Source of the DNA: Simmondsia chinensis
Lineage: Eukaryota > Streptophyta > Magnoliopsida > Caryophyllales > Simmondsiaceae
Assembly: GCA_018398585.1 (NCBI GenBank)
Contig: JAGTTD010000001.1
Location: forward strand, 23,239,438 to 23,303,437
Reading direction: 5' to 3'
DNA length: 64,000 bases
Shown here: in pieces, positions 53,780-64,000 of the stretch
How the letters are laid out: each line of letters starts with the position of its first letter
Numbering within the stretch: the first letter of the stretch is position 1
Program-made: the position numbers and the translations under genes
The notes under the pieces: model-generated
The model's input: only the letters and a program-made list of their open reading frames with translations
Told to the model about the DNA's origin: nothing
Databases searched by the model: none

Positions 53780-54123
53780 TGTTATAGTCCAAGCAGAATC
53801 TTGGCTATAACCTAGGTGAGGAAGAGGTTAGATGAGAAGAGAAGTGAAAGAGATGAGGATTAGAGAGAAAAATTAAGAGATGAGAAGTGGAGATAACAAG
53901 ATATTTTCATTGAATGAATGAATCTTACAAGAATACAACTATTTATACTCTTACAAGATATAAGCTCAATCAATGAATCTAGACATATACTAAACAAGAA
54001 CTACCGACTTAGAAATTGAGCTAGCCGCCACATTAGACCAAGAAATAACTGCCAAAGACCGAACCCTCAACTAACATTCCCGCCTTTTCTAATTGAACAG
54101 CAAAACACCTTCGGGCTATGACA
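53780..54123 (-). repeat. E2 5' LTR
   Basis: 344 bp, same ends as 48761-49104. TTCCCGCC is at 54077-54084. Confidence 0.9.
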
Positions 54124-54454
54124 CAAACTTGAGATATAAGAGTATGGGATAAGAAAGAAGTGAAAGAGATGACAATTAGAGAGAAAATTAGGGTTGAAGA
54201 GAGAATTAGATCAATTTCATTTGAATGCCTTCCAATTACAAGATATTTGCTTATTTATACTAAGGATAATAGACGGCTAACACCAAGAGTGAAAACAAGA
54301 TCAAAATCCAATTACAAGCAAATTCCCGCCAAAATAAACTTTAGCGGCTAACTACTTAAACCACCATTCTCGCCAGAGAAGCAATTTGAATCTAAATGAG
54401 AATTACACAACTAAAATCAACTAAAAATGCATAAAATCTTTCACAGTCATGACA
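54124..54454 (-). repeat. E3 3' LTR, inner part
   Basis: AAACTTGAGATATAAGAG to GTCATGACA, continuing the LTR cut at 48760. It has TTCCCGCC at 54323-54330, followed by AAAAT. Confidence 0.85.
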
Positions 54455-54850
54455 ATACCAGCTTCTCAAAATAATTCTTGCCCCAAGAATGAAGAAGAAG
54501 GGAATTGGCTGTGCATGAACCTCAAATTTTCCCAGCTAGCTTGAGTAGGATCCAAATTAACCCATTGAATCAAAACTTCCTTCAATTCTTTGCCTTGCTG
54601 CTGCACCAAACAAGATCCCAGAACTACTATAGACTTTTGTATCAATCCTCTATTGCTTGTTGCTTCCAGAAGCTTACTTGAACAATCTCTCCCTTATGCC
54701 CTGTGTCTTTTCAGAAGAGAAACATGAAATACAGGATGAAAAAAAGAGTTAGGAGAAAGCTTCAGCCTATATGTCACATTTCTCTGACACCTTGTAAGGA
54801 CCCAAGAAACGAGCCCCTAACTTCACATTTTATCATACTGTAACAGAAGT

Positions 54851-55700
54851 CTACCTGTAAGGTTGGAGCTTGAGATACACCAAGTCCCCGATTGCAAAGG
54901 ATCTGTCAGAACGCTTCTTGTCTGCATAATGCTTCATCCTTGATAGAACTAGATGACGATTGTCCTTTAATTGTAGAACGAGTTGCCTCCTTTGTGAAAG
55001 AAGATCATTGATCTCTGCCACATGAGAAGTTACACCTTGTAGCACCATAGGTGAAGGAGGATTGAACCCATGTAAGGCCTTGAAGGGAGTGGTCCCTATG
55101 GCTGAATGAAAGTGAGTGTTATACCAGAACTCTGCCAAAGATAACCAACGAGGCCAGTGCTTAGGATAGGTGAATGTCATGCTCCTTATATATTGCTCCA
55201 CACATTAATTCACCCTTTCAGTTTGTCCATCTGACTGAGGATGGTATGATGAACTAAAGGCAAGAGTAGAGCCCATCAACAAGAACAACTCTCGCCAAAA
55301 TTGACAAGTGAACACCCTATCTTGATCTGACACAATGGATTGTGCAACCCATCCAATTTGTAGACTTTATCAAGGAATATCCTGGCCAATTTCTCTGCAG
55401 AAATGGGATGATTCAAAGCAATGAAGTGGCTGAACTTTGTAAATGGATCCACAATAATCAATATTGCCTCTTTGCCCTCAACCTTTGGCAATCCTTTAAC
55501 AAAATCCATGCTTATGTGCTACCAAGCTCTGTCAGGGATGGACAACGGTTGCAATAGGCCTGGGTACTGGACATGATCTATTTTGGTCCATTGACGGACA
55601 TCACATCCTTGCACATATGCTCTAAACCCCTTCTTAGCTCCAACCCAGCAAAAGTACTGCTTCAGCCTCTTGTAGGTACCATCTATACCAGAATGTCCAC
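54851..55700 (-). pseudogene. E3 integrase
   Basis: 55509-55276 reads MDFVKGLPKVEGKEAILIIV and SHFIALNHPISAEKLA. 55201-54851 reads LSLAEFWYNTHFHSAIGTTP and DRSFAIGDLVYLKLQPYR. The HHCC part ends the frame above it (CDVRQWTK, where the family has CEVCQ). Stops and a shift separate the pieces. Confidence 0.85.
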
Positions 55701-56773
55701 CCCAAGCAGAAGAGTGGAAGGCCTGAATGATCTGTCTTCTCAAATCTGTAGAAGCTCCAACATACACCTTGCCTTTAATCCTCACAATTCCATTCAAGAT
55801 AGTGACTTCAACTTCTTCCAAGGATGAATTGCTCACACTATAAGCTGTAATACAATCTGTAGCAAACTTTTCCCCTTCATAGGACTTGCACACTTCCTCC
55901 ATCCAATTAAGCAGGACACAGGAAATAGCTGAGCAAGAACCAGATTCTCTCGCTTCCAACCTGCATGAAAGGGCATTAGTAATAAGGTTCTCTCTTCCAC
56001 TGCAATACTCAATAGAATAACTCAATCTAGCATCTTCATAAGTCCATTTTTTGCACTCTCGTGGTGATCTTTCGCTCCAGAAGATATTTGAGACTCTAAT
56101 GGTTAGTTCTGATAACAAGATTATGTCCCTCAAGGTAGTGCCTCCACTTCTAAACTGCTACCAAGATGGTTAAATACTCTTTTTCATAAATTAAGAGCTG
56201 CTGATTTCTCGGACTAAGGCCCTGACTGATGAAGGCCACTGGTCTGTCCTACTGAGATAGGACTGCCCCAATTCCCATGCTACTGGCATCAGTTTCCAGT
56301 ACAAAAGGCTTTCCAAAATTAGGCATAATCAAGGTTGGTGTAGAACACATGGCTAACTTGAGGCTTTCAAACGCTTCTTGAGCAACTTCAAACCACAGGA
56401 ATGCATCCTTCTTCAAGATATCTGTCGAAGGTTTGGCCAACACTCCATATCTCGTAATGAACTTCCTATAGTGTCCAGTCAATCTAAGAAAACCTCTCAA
56501 CTGTTTAAGGTTTTGAGGAATAGGCCTCTCTCTCATTGCTTGTACCTTGCTAGGATTTGTTGCAACACCCTCTTTGGAAACTATGTGTCCTAAGTATTCG
56601 ACTTGAGTATGAGCAAATGAACACTTGGTCATCTTAGCATACAACTTATTCTTGAGCATGATCTGAAAAACTTGCCTCAAATGCTTGACATGTGCTTCTA
56701 TGGAGGAATTATAAACTAGTATATCATCGAAGAACACCGACACAAACTTCCTCAACTGAACTTCAAAACACAT
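55701..56773 (-). pseudogene. E3 RT (palm-thumb) and RNase H
   Basis: 56773-56249 (174 codons) has FVSVFFDDILVYNSSIEAHV with FFDD intact (56723-56734), VEYLGHIVSKEGVATNPSKV and the start of RNase H (FVLETDASSMGIGAVLSQ). 56133-55519 carries the end of RNase H (SIEYCSGRENLITNALSCRL) and the integrase N terminus. The centre of RNase H is shifted. Confidence 0.88.
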
Positions 56774-56799
56774 GGTTCATCAATGCCTGAAAGGTAGCC

Positions 56800-57287
56800 G
56801 GAGCATTGGTCAAGCCAAAAGGCATAACCACAAACGCATAATGGCCATGATGTGTCCTGAAGGCCGTCTAGTGAATATCGTCATCCATCACTCGAATCTG
56901 GTGATGTCCCTGCCTTCACTCTAACTTGGAGTAATACTGTGAACCATTTAACTCATCAAGTAGATCGTCTATAACAGGAATTGGGAACTTATCCTTAATG
57001 GTGAGAGAGTTGAGATGCCCATGCTCCACACACATTCGAGATGAACCATCCTTCTTCTTAACCAGAATCACTGGAGAAGCAAAGGGGCTATGGCTGTGTC
57101 TAATGTAGTTTGTCTTCAACAGCTCTTTAACTCGTCTTTCAATTTCACTTTTCTGTGAGTGAGGGTACTTATAAGGTCTTAAATTCACGGGATTTGAATT
57201 AACCTTAAGAGGAATAGCATGATCCAGAATCCTCTTAGGAGGTAAGGTAAATGGCAGTGCAAAAACATCCTCATACTCATGTAACAT
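56800..57287 (-). pseudogene. E3 RT, fingers region
   Basis: A 123-codon frame (57287-56916): LHEYEDVFALPFTLPPKRIL, NPVNLRPYKYPHSQKSEIER, SPFASPVILVKKKDGSSRMC and DKFPIPVIDDLLDELNGSQY. VEHGHLN stands where relatives have VDYRQLN, so a conserved catalytic Asp is Glu. The stretch 56915-56800 continues in broken frames. Confidence 0.88.
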
Positions 57288-57290
57288 CTA

Positions 57291-57850
57291 TCAAATGGAG
57301 GGATCTGAAGTTCCATGAGCTGCCTCACAACCAGCAGTGATGGAGAACAACTGACCAATCCACTGATACTTCCCCTTCCTGATCATTTTCTCAAGGCTCT
57401 TCCCATTCATCATCTGTAACTGACCCTTCTCCATAATCCCTTGCAACACCACACTCTGTCCTTCCCTTTTAAAAGATATAGATAACTGAGCAAAATCAAA
57501 GACTAAGGGACTAATGGTTTTAATCCAATCAACCTTGAGAACCACATCACAACCTCCCAATTTAACTACTCTGAAATCGTACTCAAATTGATGTCCTTGC
57601 ATCCTCTAACTGAACCCTTTACACTTCATCTGTGTGATCATGGAATTCCCATCAGCCACTGTGATAGCTAAGGAGCTGGTCTTGATTATTTCATGCCCAA
57701 CCTGCTTCACAACCTTAGGATCCACAAAGCTATGTGTACTGCCGCTGTCAATCAAGATCAACAATTGCTTGTGTCCCACCTCTCCTTTGATTCTGATCTG
57801 TTATGAGAGCCATTTCTAGTAAGGGCCTTGACAGATATCTCCATTTCATC
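57291..57850 (-). pseudogene. E3 aspartic protease
   Basis: The active site ILIDSGSTHSFVD is readable near 57755-57715. 57602-57291 continues with MQGHQFEYDFRVVKLGGCDV and the end of the domain. A stop lies between the frames and a shift precedes the active site. Confidence 0.82.
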
Positions 57851-58956
57851 ATTCTCAGATTCCTTATGATCCTCCTCTTCCTGCTCTTTAAGGATTTCTT
57901 TTATTTCGTTAACCTCATTATCCTCACCGGCCTCTGCTCCAGTGACAGTCATTAGCAGCTTAGGATTACATTTGTGTCCAAAGAAGTACTTCTGGTTACA
58001 TTTGAAACACAACCTCTTATTCTTCTTTTCATCCAAACTCAAAGTCCTTGAACTACTAACAGAAGTAGCTTGCTATTAAGATGATGACTGTATAGCCTTG
58101 GGCTTAGGTCCATCAGAACCAGCAAATACCATGGCCTCCATCAATTTAGCCTTAGAAAAGGCCTAAATTAAGGATCCAGGATTCAAAAGCCTTAACCAAG
58201 TTCTTAATCCTAGGTTAAAGGCCACTTATAAAACTGGATATGTAATAAGACTCACTAGCTTCGGGATTAACTATTAACATCCTAGCTCTCAAATTCTCAA
58301 AATGAGTCTCACAGATGAAGTTTGAACCAGTTTGTTGACATGATTAATCACCTCACCAGGGTCCTCCCCATACCTCTGTCATAGTTCATTCACAAACTTG
58401 GTTCATGACAAACAAGGATTGCTGCTAACCAAACTATAATACCCGACTTCCTGATCTCCTTGGAGATATAGCACAGCTAACTCTACTTTCTCAGTTTCAT
58501 ATAGAATCGAAAATACCTTTCGCATCTCTTGATCCATGAATGAGGTTGCTTTCCATCAAATGTATCAATCTCCACACACAGCTGTCTGAATCCTTGAGTC
58601 CTTCCACCAGCAGATCCATTCTCACTGGATCCAGAAGATTGAGGATGTATAGTGTCAGGAGGACGATCATGCTGACTGGCAGCAGATAACACTCCTACTC
58701 TAGGAGGTTGATTCTACCTCGTGATCTGCTGCTGCAATCCATTCAGCTTCGACTCAATTTGTTGAGAATGTTGATCTAACTTCTCAGCTAGTTTCTGATC
58801 CTACTATTGTTGCATCATTGCAAACATTTCCTCCATTTGAAGTCTCAATTACTTAAACCAATTAACCTCCACATTAGCTCCAGTGTTTGCACCCACAGCT
58901 GCAGCATAACTCGCATTTGCAGCCGCATTTGCTCGAGTAGTTTCTCCACAAGCCAT
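57851..58956 (-). pseudogene. E3 gag
   Basis: The start is MACGETTRANAAANA from ATG at 58956. 58692-58483 carries FDGKQPHSWIKRCERYFRFY, and 58042-57758 the knuckle CFKCNQKYFFGHKCNP with an acidic linker. Between 58480 and 58045 the gag core is readable only in broken frames. Confidence 0.82.
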
Positions 58957-59025
58957 TGGTATTGTCTTCTTGCATCTAGCCAGCTCCAATCGATCGATCA
59001 AGTAATCAATCAACAGTAAACACAA

Positions 59026-59037
59026 GCTTTGATACCA
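59026..59037 (-). other. E3 primer-binding site, tRNA-iMet type
   Basis: Minus strand TGGTATCAAAGC, one change from the consensus, next to the LTR at 59040. Confidence 0.85.
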
Positions 59038-59039
59038 AT

Positions 59040-59403
59040 TGTTATGATTCAAGATCAAACTTGAATAATAAACTTGAGATACAAGAGTATAGGATGAGAA
59101 AGAAGTGAAAGAGATGAGAATTAGAGAGAAAATTAGGGTTGAGGGAGAGAGAATTAGATCAATTTCATTTGAATGCCTTCCAATTACAAGATATTTGCTT
59201 ATTTATACTAAGGACAATAGACGGCTAACACTAAGAATGAAAAACAAGCTAAAAATCCAATTACAAGCAATTTCCCGCCAAAATACACTTTAACAGCTAA
59301 CTACCTAAACCACCATTCCCACCAGAGAAGCAATTTGAACTTGAATGAGAATTACACAACAAAATTCAACTAAAAATGCATAAAATCCTTCATGGTCATG
59401 ATA
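59040..59403 (-). repeat. E3 5' LTR
   Basis: 364 bp, plus strand TGTTATGATTCAAG to GTCATGATA (CA changed to TA). It has TTTCCCGCCAAAA at 59271-59283, a strong E2F-type match. Confidence 0.88.
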
Positions 59404-59408
59404 GTTTG

Positions 59409-60112
59409 TCCCTAAGGTCCCTCCGCAAGCCTCAACTTAAGCATTATTTGAAAGATTTAAATTGAACTCATGGAATGAATTATTTATTCATAAGATGAAT
59501 GAATTATTTTTTGCTAAACATAATTTATGAGCTGAATTATTTATTCACAAATTTTTTTTTTTTAGCCGTGCATATTTTGAATGAAATGTTTTTTTTGGTA
59601 TTAGGTTTTAGAACCTAGTTTTCTCCCACAACAGAAAACATAAAATTATTTTAGGGTTTTCCAAATTAATATTTCGCATAGTTTTTCTGAAAAATTATTT
59701 TTCCGAAAAGATTAAAAGGAAAAATCTTGTTCTGAAATTTTTCCTAAATTAAATATTTTGGAGCCCACATTTCGATGCTAATTGAGGTCATTGCGGAGGA
59801 GATCTTGAGGTGTCAAGAAGTTCCTTCTTCCAATTTCAAATATACAAATTCGGAGTTTGGATTTGCGCTTTAGGTATGCCTAAATTAAGTATTTGATATT
59901 TAATTTGTTCTTTCCTTTATTTCATTTATTCTACATGCCATGTTTATACTTGTCTTATTCAATGTTTGATTATTATATTATGATCCTATAAGAGTAGGAT
60001 CTAGGTCTAATTAGAACAGGGCATTAGATTTAAAATTGAGAATTTTAAATTGGTGTTCCGTTGCGTCCGCTCTAGTCGTTCAGGGAAAAATTTTGAAATA
60101 CGTTCCCATCAA
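59409..60112 (+). repeat. C1-family LTR remnant, right part
   Basis: CCTAAGGTCCCTCCGCAAGC resumes the C1-type LTR (compare GAGGTTCCTGCGCAATCCTC near 30283), with GAATTATTTATTCATAAGAT and GGAGCCCACATTTCG further on. It is diverged from both C1 LTRs. No pairing LTR is in the window. Confidence 0.65.
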
Positions 60113-60400
60113 GGTTTGGTTGGGGATGGTGGAGTAGTTCATTTTTATTGTATTTCTCTATATTTTGGTTATGATTTATATTAAAATAGCTAAAATTTTT
60201 GTGAGCTATGATTTTGTGTGATTAATACTTCGTTGAAATTTGAGATGTCTCTATAATGGAAAGCCTTTATGTGATGTTGCTATTTCTTGATCTTAGTGTT
60301 GACTTCACTTGCCTTTGTCTTGATTCTAGTAGGATAGATTTTCAATCTTTTTACAAACCCCATATGTGCTGGTTGTCTTAGAAGAAATGACTTTAGGAGA
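60113..60400. other. AT-rich DNA, nothing recognised
   Basis: No ORF, repeat pair or element end that I can support. Confidence 0.4.
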
Positions 60401-61800
60401 TGATGCTTGAACGGGAAAAAAAAAGGTTTTTACAACCTAATTTCGAGGATGCTGGGATGACGCCGTTTTGGACAAAGTGCCATGTGTTTTTCACATGAGG
60501 TCCTCCTCGAGGAAAAATTGACCTCTAGGTGCTGAGATAATGGCATCTCGAGCCCAGTATCTTGAGAAGTTTATCACCCTAACAAGGGTATCAGCCACTC
60601 GAGGCTCGAGATGGTTGAAGGGTCAAGGGATCTTGAGCTCAAGGGATTGCCAAGAAGGCTGGAAGACGTGTAGTTTCCAAGCCTGAGATAGTTACCTGGA
60701 GCGCAATTTCAGATGCTTGGGCACCAAGCTTAATCCAAGAGAACGTGGCGCATCTAAAAGAGGCCTTAGCTGAAAAAGAGGACGTGGGTTTCAAGAAATA
60801 CGCTCGAGCACCAAATTGAGGGCATGTTCATTGATCATTCATGCGCTCAAGGAGCATGGTGGCCTGACTTGGGAAGAAAGTGCCGCGAAAATAAGGGGCA
60901 ATCGTTATTTAGTTTTTCAATAAATAAGAGACTCTGTTGTAGTCCAAATTAGTACACAAACTTATATAAAAATTCTTTAAGCTTTCTTTACAACACACTT
61001 GTGCTTTTTACCTAGGCATAGCGTAACTTAACTTAATCTAGCATAGCGTAGATCTTGTTGTACTTACTTCTTCAGTAATACAATGCTTCAAGCTTCAAGT
61101 AGGAACTCTTTCTTTTAATCTGTTACCAAAAATCAACAAGTTAAGAATTGAGGCTTTAGGTTAAGGCATTGACGGCTAAGGCTTGACTTTGATTGCGTTG
61201 GTCTTAATACTACTATCACTGCTTAATATGTCAGGTGAACTTAGGTTTGCCCCATTGTTTAAGGGCTTTCACCGCCAAGGCATGACCTTTATTGCCTTGG
61301 TCCTAATCCAGTGACCCAAATACGGTTTGCTCCATCTAAATCTTATCAAACTTTGACTCATTTAAGTTATTATAGGTCAAGGGTGCCAGGCCTAAAAATC
61401 TGTAGACTCAGGCTTATAAATGGACTACTGAGCTCTTGGATTTATCTCCACCCCAATTCCTGACTTTTAAGTGCACTAGGAAAGGTGTTTGTGGGCCTTA
61501 CCCTATCAATGCAACTACCGCTTGAGTTAGGTCAATATTCCTTTAATTTTCTGTTAAATATGTATCAAAAATCCAAAAAAAAATTAAGTCTTCTTACTTG
61601 AAGCATAAGTAGAACTCACATATTGACCGAAGTTAGATACAACAATATATTCTCCTAAAACAATGAGGGGTTGAGGTCAAAGACATGCACTTCGAATTTA
61701 GGCTCATTTCCTGGTTGCGGTGAGTCCCTTTTGCACGTTTGTTTACATTCGTATTTACAGCAACCACATTACACTTAATAACAAACAAATGTAGCAAACA
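60401..61800 (+). repeat. probable Tat-type 5' LTR, boundaries uncertain
   Basis: LTR-like features: CTTATATAAAAATTC (a TATA box at 60963-60972), a pyrimidine-rich stretch after it, and a PBS-like motif at 61808. An imperfect repeat (AAGGCTTGACTTTGATTGCG, then AAGGCATGACCTTTATTGCC) lies at 61172-61330. No second copy is in the window, so LTR status rests on position ahead of a PBS and a gag-like start. Confidence 0.45.
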
Positions 61801-61807
61801 CGCCTTT

Positions 61808-61825
61808 TGGTGACCACAATGGGAG
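61808..61825 (+). other. possible primer-binding site of a Tat-type element
   Basis: TTTTGGTGACCACAATGGGA resembles the TGGCGAC-type PBS (tRNA-Arg class) of some Tat/Ogre elements. Not exact. Confidence 0.35.
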
Positions 61826-61860
61826 ACTTAATGTAAGACTTCATTGCCTTTAACCCTGTC

Positions 61861-62250
61861 ATGGATTACCAGAATGTAACCTCAGGCCATTCACCACTGG
61901 TCAGAACTAGGAGATCTAGTTCTCTTGAGCATGAGGAACCAGAAGGCCTAGCCTTGATTGGATCCCCACTCAAGCACCCTCTTGAACATAGCCCTGTATC
62001 ACGAAGGGATGAAACCAGTCATAACCGTGGCAATGAAAGCAATGGTGATAATGACATCCCAGAGGACGAGCATATGGCTATTCTCCAAATAGTGTCATGA
62101 CCATGCTCAAGCTTCGTTTAGAAATTGTGGACCAAATGGTTTAACAAGACATGAAAGATGCCTTTGAGAAACAACTTGCTGAAACAGAGCGTACTCTAGC
62201 GGCTTAGCGTGAAAACTATGCTGTCATGAGTGTACATGCATGCTCAAGTG
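61861..62250 (+). pseudogene. possible gag N-terminal fragment, Tat-type
   Basis: A 79-codon frame from MDYQNVTSGHSPLVRTRR, rich in Ser, Glu and His, then a stop. After a shift, FEKQLAETERTLAA suggests a coiled coil. Position after the PBS-like motif fits the gag start of a Tat element. I cannot confirm the family from sequence alone. Confidence 0.4.
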
Positions 62251-62394
62251 AAGGCATAAAATACTGCTTGGCGCCTCTGGCCTCAAAAATGACCAATGGG
62301 CTTGAAACTAAGCTACAAAACGGGGTGCTACAAACAAGAGGGCACTGTTAAGTGGAAACACCATCTTCATCTAAGTTTTTCAACACAAAGTTCC

Positions 62395-63920
62395 CTAACA
62401 GTCGGATCCGAGAAATCTTGGGAAACCTAATGGCAAAGGGGAGCTTTTGTCTTGAGGACACCAATTTATCGAATTCTCGGCAATCCCCTCCACCTCAGGA
62501 GACGAGCCATCCTCGCTCCGAGCCTCGAAAGAAGAAGGCTCAACGTAGCTCCGCTTATGTACCATTGAGAAGATTGGAAGAAAACTGTAAAAGAAAGCAA
62601 AAAAAGACAAAAATATGTAATATACATATAATAAGAATAAAAAAACTTACATATAATAAGAATAAAAAAACTTACTTGCACTTGAGAACCCGTTATGTTC
62701 CACTATCAAGGTGGACGCTGCTGCCAAAGAGGAGAGCCAGACTTCCGAAATCCCCTCGTCTTCCATGGTTACTGCAGTACCCTTGACCCATAAGAGGATT
62801 TCGTTAAGCATCTCCTTATTCAGCTCTCCCTCCTCGAACATCTAAGAGGGAAGAGAGCCGGGCAACATAATAAGAACAAACAACCGGTCCTAACCAGGGA
62901 AAGGGGAAAAAATCAACTCGGCCTAAAACCCACCATAAGAAAAGTGTAAAAAATGAAAATTGAAAAACTCACCTAAAAGGCGCCTAAAAAAGATAAAAAC
63001 CACACCAAAGCAGCCTGATAAAAAGGGCATATATCAGAGTTGATTAATATGGTTAACGCATAGCAAGCACTCTTCAAAACACTTGGGGGTGACAGGCACC
63101 TTAAGCCAAAAAACCGTCGACAAAACTAAAGTGACAAAGTAAATGATGACTTAAACGCTCCATTGGCAAACACAAGGGGGCGAAAATAGGTTCAGACCCT
63201 CGAGCTCACCCTGGGTAAAAAAAATAAAAAATTAATCATCCAACAGGGCAAAATGCCAGAAAAGAAAAGCCCAAGGGCTCACCCACGGGAGGTCGAGGAA
63301 CGAAGATTCACATCAAAATAAGTCCAATTTAAGAAAAATAAAAATCAGGGTTCATTTTTTACAAAAAGGATAAAAACCCCAAAAAAATACCCCTTAATCT
63401 CACCACGAGAAGGGGAAGAATCAAAGGGAGGATGAGGGGGCATACTTGTGACTCGCAAGAGAGCCAACCTCCTCCCAAGATTGCATCATAGCAACCTAAC
63501 TTGGGGAAAAGAAAAGCAAGGGCACTTCATCCACAAAAGCTCAAAACCCACCCAAATTAAGCCCAAATCTCGTTAACAAAGAATGAGTCCAAAAGAAAGA
63601 AGAAAGAATGTACCTACAAGCAAAAGCCCTCTCAAATCGAGGCTCGAAAGGCCCAAATCGGAGCCAAAAACCCCCGAAGTGCGCAGAGAGAGAGAGAGAA
63701 GACGAGGGGCTGAGAAAGAATGGGTAGAGAAAAAGCTTAAAAAAACATGTAAAAATACACTCACAGAGGGAGAAAGGGAGAAATCTCACCTAGTTTGGCA
63801 CCGAAGAATAACGAACGGCGGAGAAGAACAAAAGCAAAATTGATTCAAAACAAACAAGATGGAAAAAATGAGAGCAAAACATACACTTAAAAGTGACCTC
63901 AACTTTTATATATATACAAA
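62395..63920 (-). other. minus-strand gene-like unit with possible introns, unknown function
   Basis: Read on the minus strand: TATATATATAAAA (63916-63904), a pyrimidine-rich leader, a possible donor AG/GTGAG near 63790, and a 64-codon frame MFEEGELNKEMLNEILLWVK (62841-62650). This frame runs into a strong donor A/GTAAGT (62675), a T-rich intron and a TTTTACAG acceptor (62587-62585), then an open stretch with VHKRSYVEPSSFEARSEDGS. A 26-bp direct duplication sits at the donor. I recognise no family. It may be an antisense gene of a Tat element or a host-gene fragment. Confidence 0.3.
62842..63540. other. AT-rich DNA, putative introns of the minus-strand unit
   Basis: No long frame on either strand. 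Minus-strand T-rich stretches ending in AG (for example TTTTTTTACCCAG near 63211 and CTTTTTATCAG near 63022) are compatible with intron ends. Confidence 0.25.
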
Positions 63921-64000
63921 AAAAGATAAAATAATAATGAATAATAACAAAGTAAATATAATATATAAATAAAAGCACAACGGTTACAGTGGGTTAAGCA
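63921..64000. other. AT-rich right edge
   Basis: A/T-rich DNA upstream (on the minus strand) of the putative TATA box. Nothing else seen. Confidence 0.3.

Larger units (their letters stand above)
48761..54123 (-). mobile_element. E2: full-length chromovirus-type element, minus strand
   Basis: Two 344-bp LTRs (48761-49104 and 53780-54123), PBS, gag, knuckle, protease, RT, RNase H, integrase and PPT on the minus strand. It is inserted in the E3 LTR. Left flank CATAA and right flank CACAA-like sequence suggest an altered TSD. One 604-codon frame runs from gag to the start of RT. Confidence 0.88.
48729..59403 (-). mobile_element. E3: full-length chromovirus-type element, minus strand
   Basis: LTRs at 59040-59403 and, split by E2, at 48729-48760 plus 54124-54454. 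iMet-type PBS, gag, knuckle, protease, RT, RNase H and integrase follow in order on the minus strand. TSD GTTTG is at 48724-48728 and 59404-59408. Every domain carries stops or shifts. Same group as F2 by domain wording. Confidence 0.88.

Noticed and set aside
63541..63843. Frames of 82, 63 and 86 codons on both strands
   Set aside because: Pyrimidine/purine-rich composition gives opposite frames; they look like leader or intron DNA.
1..64000. A host protein-coding gene within the window
   Set aside because: Every frame with a recognisable domain belongs to a transposable element; the unit at 62395-63920 is the only possible exception and is not supported well enough.

Overview
The window is plant nuclear DNA, most likely from a eudicot with a large repeat-rich genome. 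I found no host gene I can support. It is almost wholly transposable-element sequence: Tat, Athila and chromovirus Ty3/gypsy elements, one LTR family of unassigned lineage, an L1-type LINE, a CACTA element, a SINE ending in TTG repeats, and foldback repeats. The evidence is domain motifs, LTR pairs, primer-binding sites (PBS), polypurine tracts (PPT) and target-site duplications (TSD) read by eye. Nearly every coding region carries stops, frameshifts or lost catalytic residues. Names A1-A3, C1, G1, F1-F3, E2 and E3 are mine.

Layout. 1-5011: minus-strand Tat-lineage gag-pol remnant with two RNase H domains. 5012-13092: Athila-type A1 (5' LTR, gag remnant, truncated 3' LTR), interrupted by a complete non-autonomous CACTA element (8148-11684, TSD ATA). 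13093-20041: Athila-type A2, whose 5' LTR is split by G1 (14878-18524, TSD CTAAG), a chromovirus-related element with gag and protease only. 20042-28100: Athila-type A3 (5' LTR, duplicated gag zinc knuckle), interrupted by a 5'-truncated LINE (22879-26960). 28190-29267: inverted repeats with AT microsatellites, a 28-base C run and C-rich low-complexity DNA.

29273-48390 is a deep nest. C1 (TSD GGGAG) has in its 3' LTR a SINE; the SINE is split by F1 (32750-46802, TSD CCCCC, gag-protease only); F1's 3' LTR is split by F2 (35963-46318, TSD TGTTG, a chromovirus with gag, protease, RT, RNase H, integrase and chromodomain-like tail); F2's gag is split by a solo Athila LTR (37012-38791, TSD ATTGG) and by F3 (39638-42604, TSD AAATG, no pol). 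48415-60112 is a further C1-family LTR remnant split by minus-strand E3 (48729-59403, TSD GTTTG), whose LTR is in turn split by E2 (48761-54123). 60120-64000 holds a probable Tat LTR, PBS and gag start on the plus strand, then a minus-strand gene-like unit of unknown function.

Best leads: (1) two independently inserted elements (G1, F1) with the same gag-protease-only structure, plus F3 with no recognised domain, which look like non-autonomous families mobilised by F2/E2/E3-like partners; (2) E2F-site-like motifs in the LTRs of all six chromovirus-group elements; (3) the minus-strand gene-like unit near the right edge.
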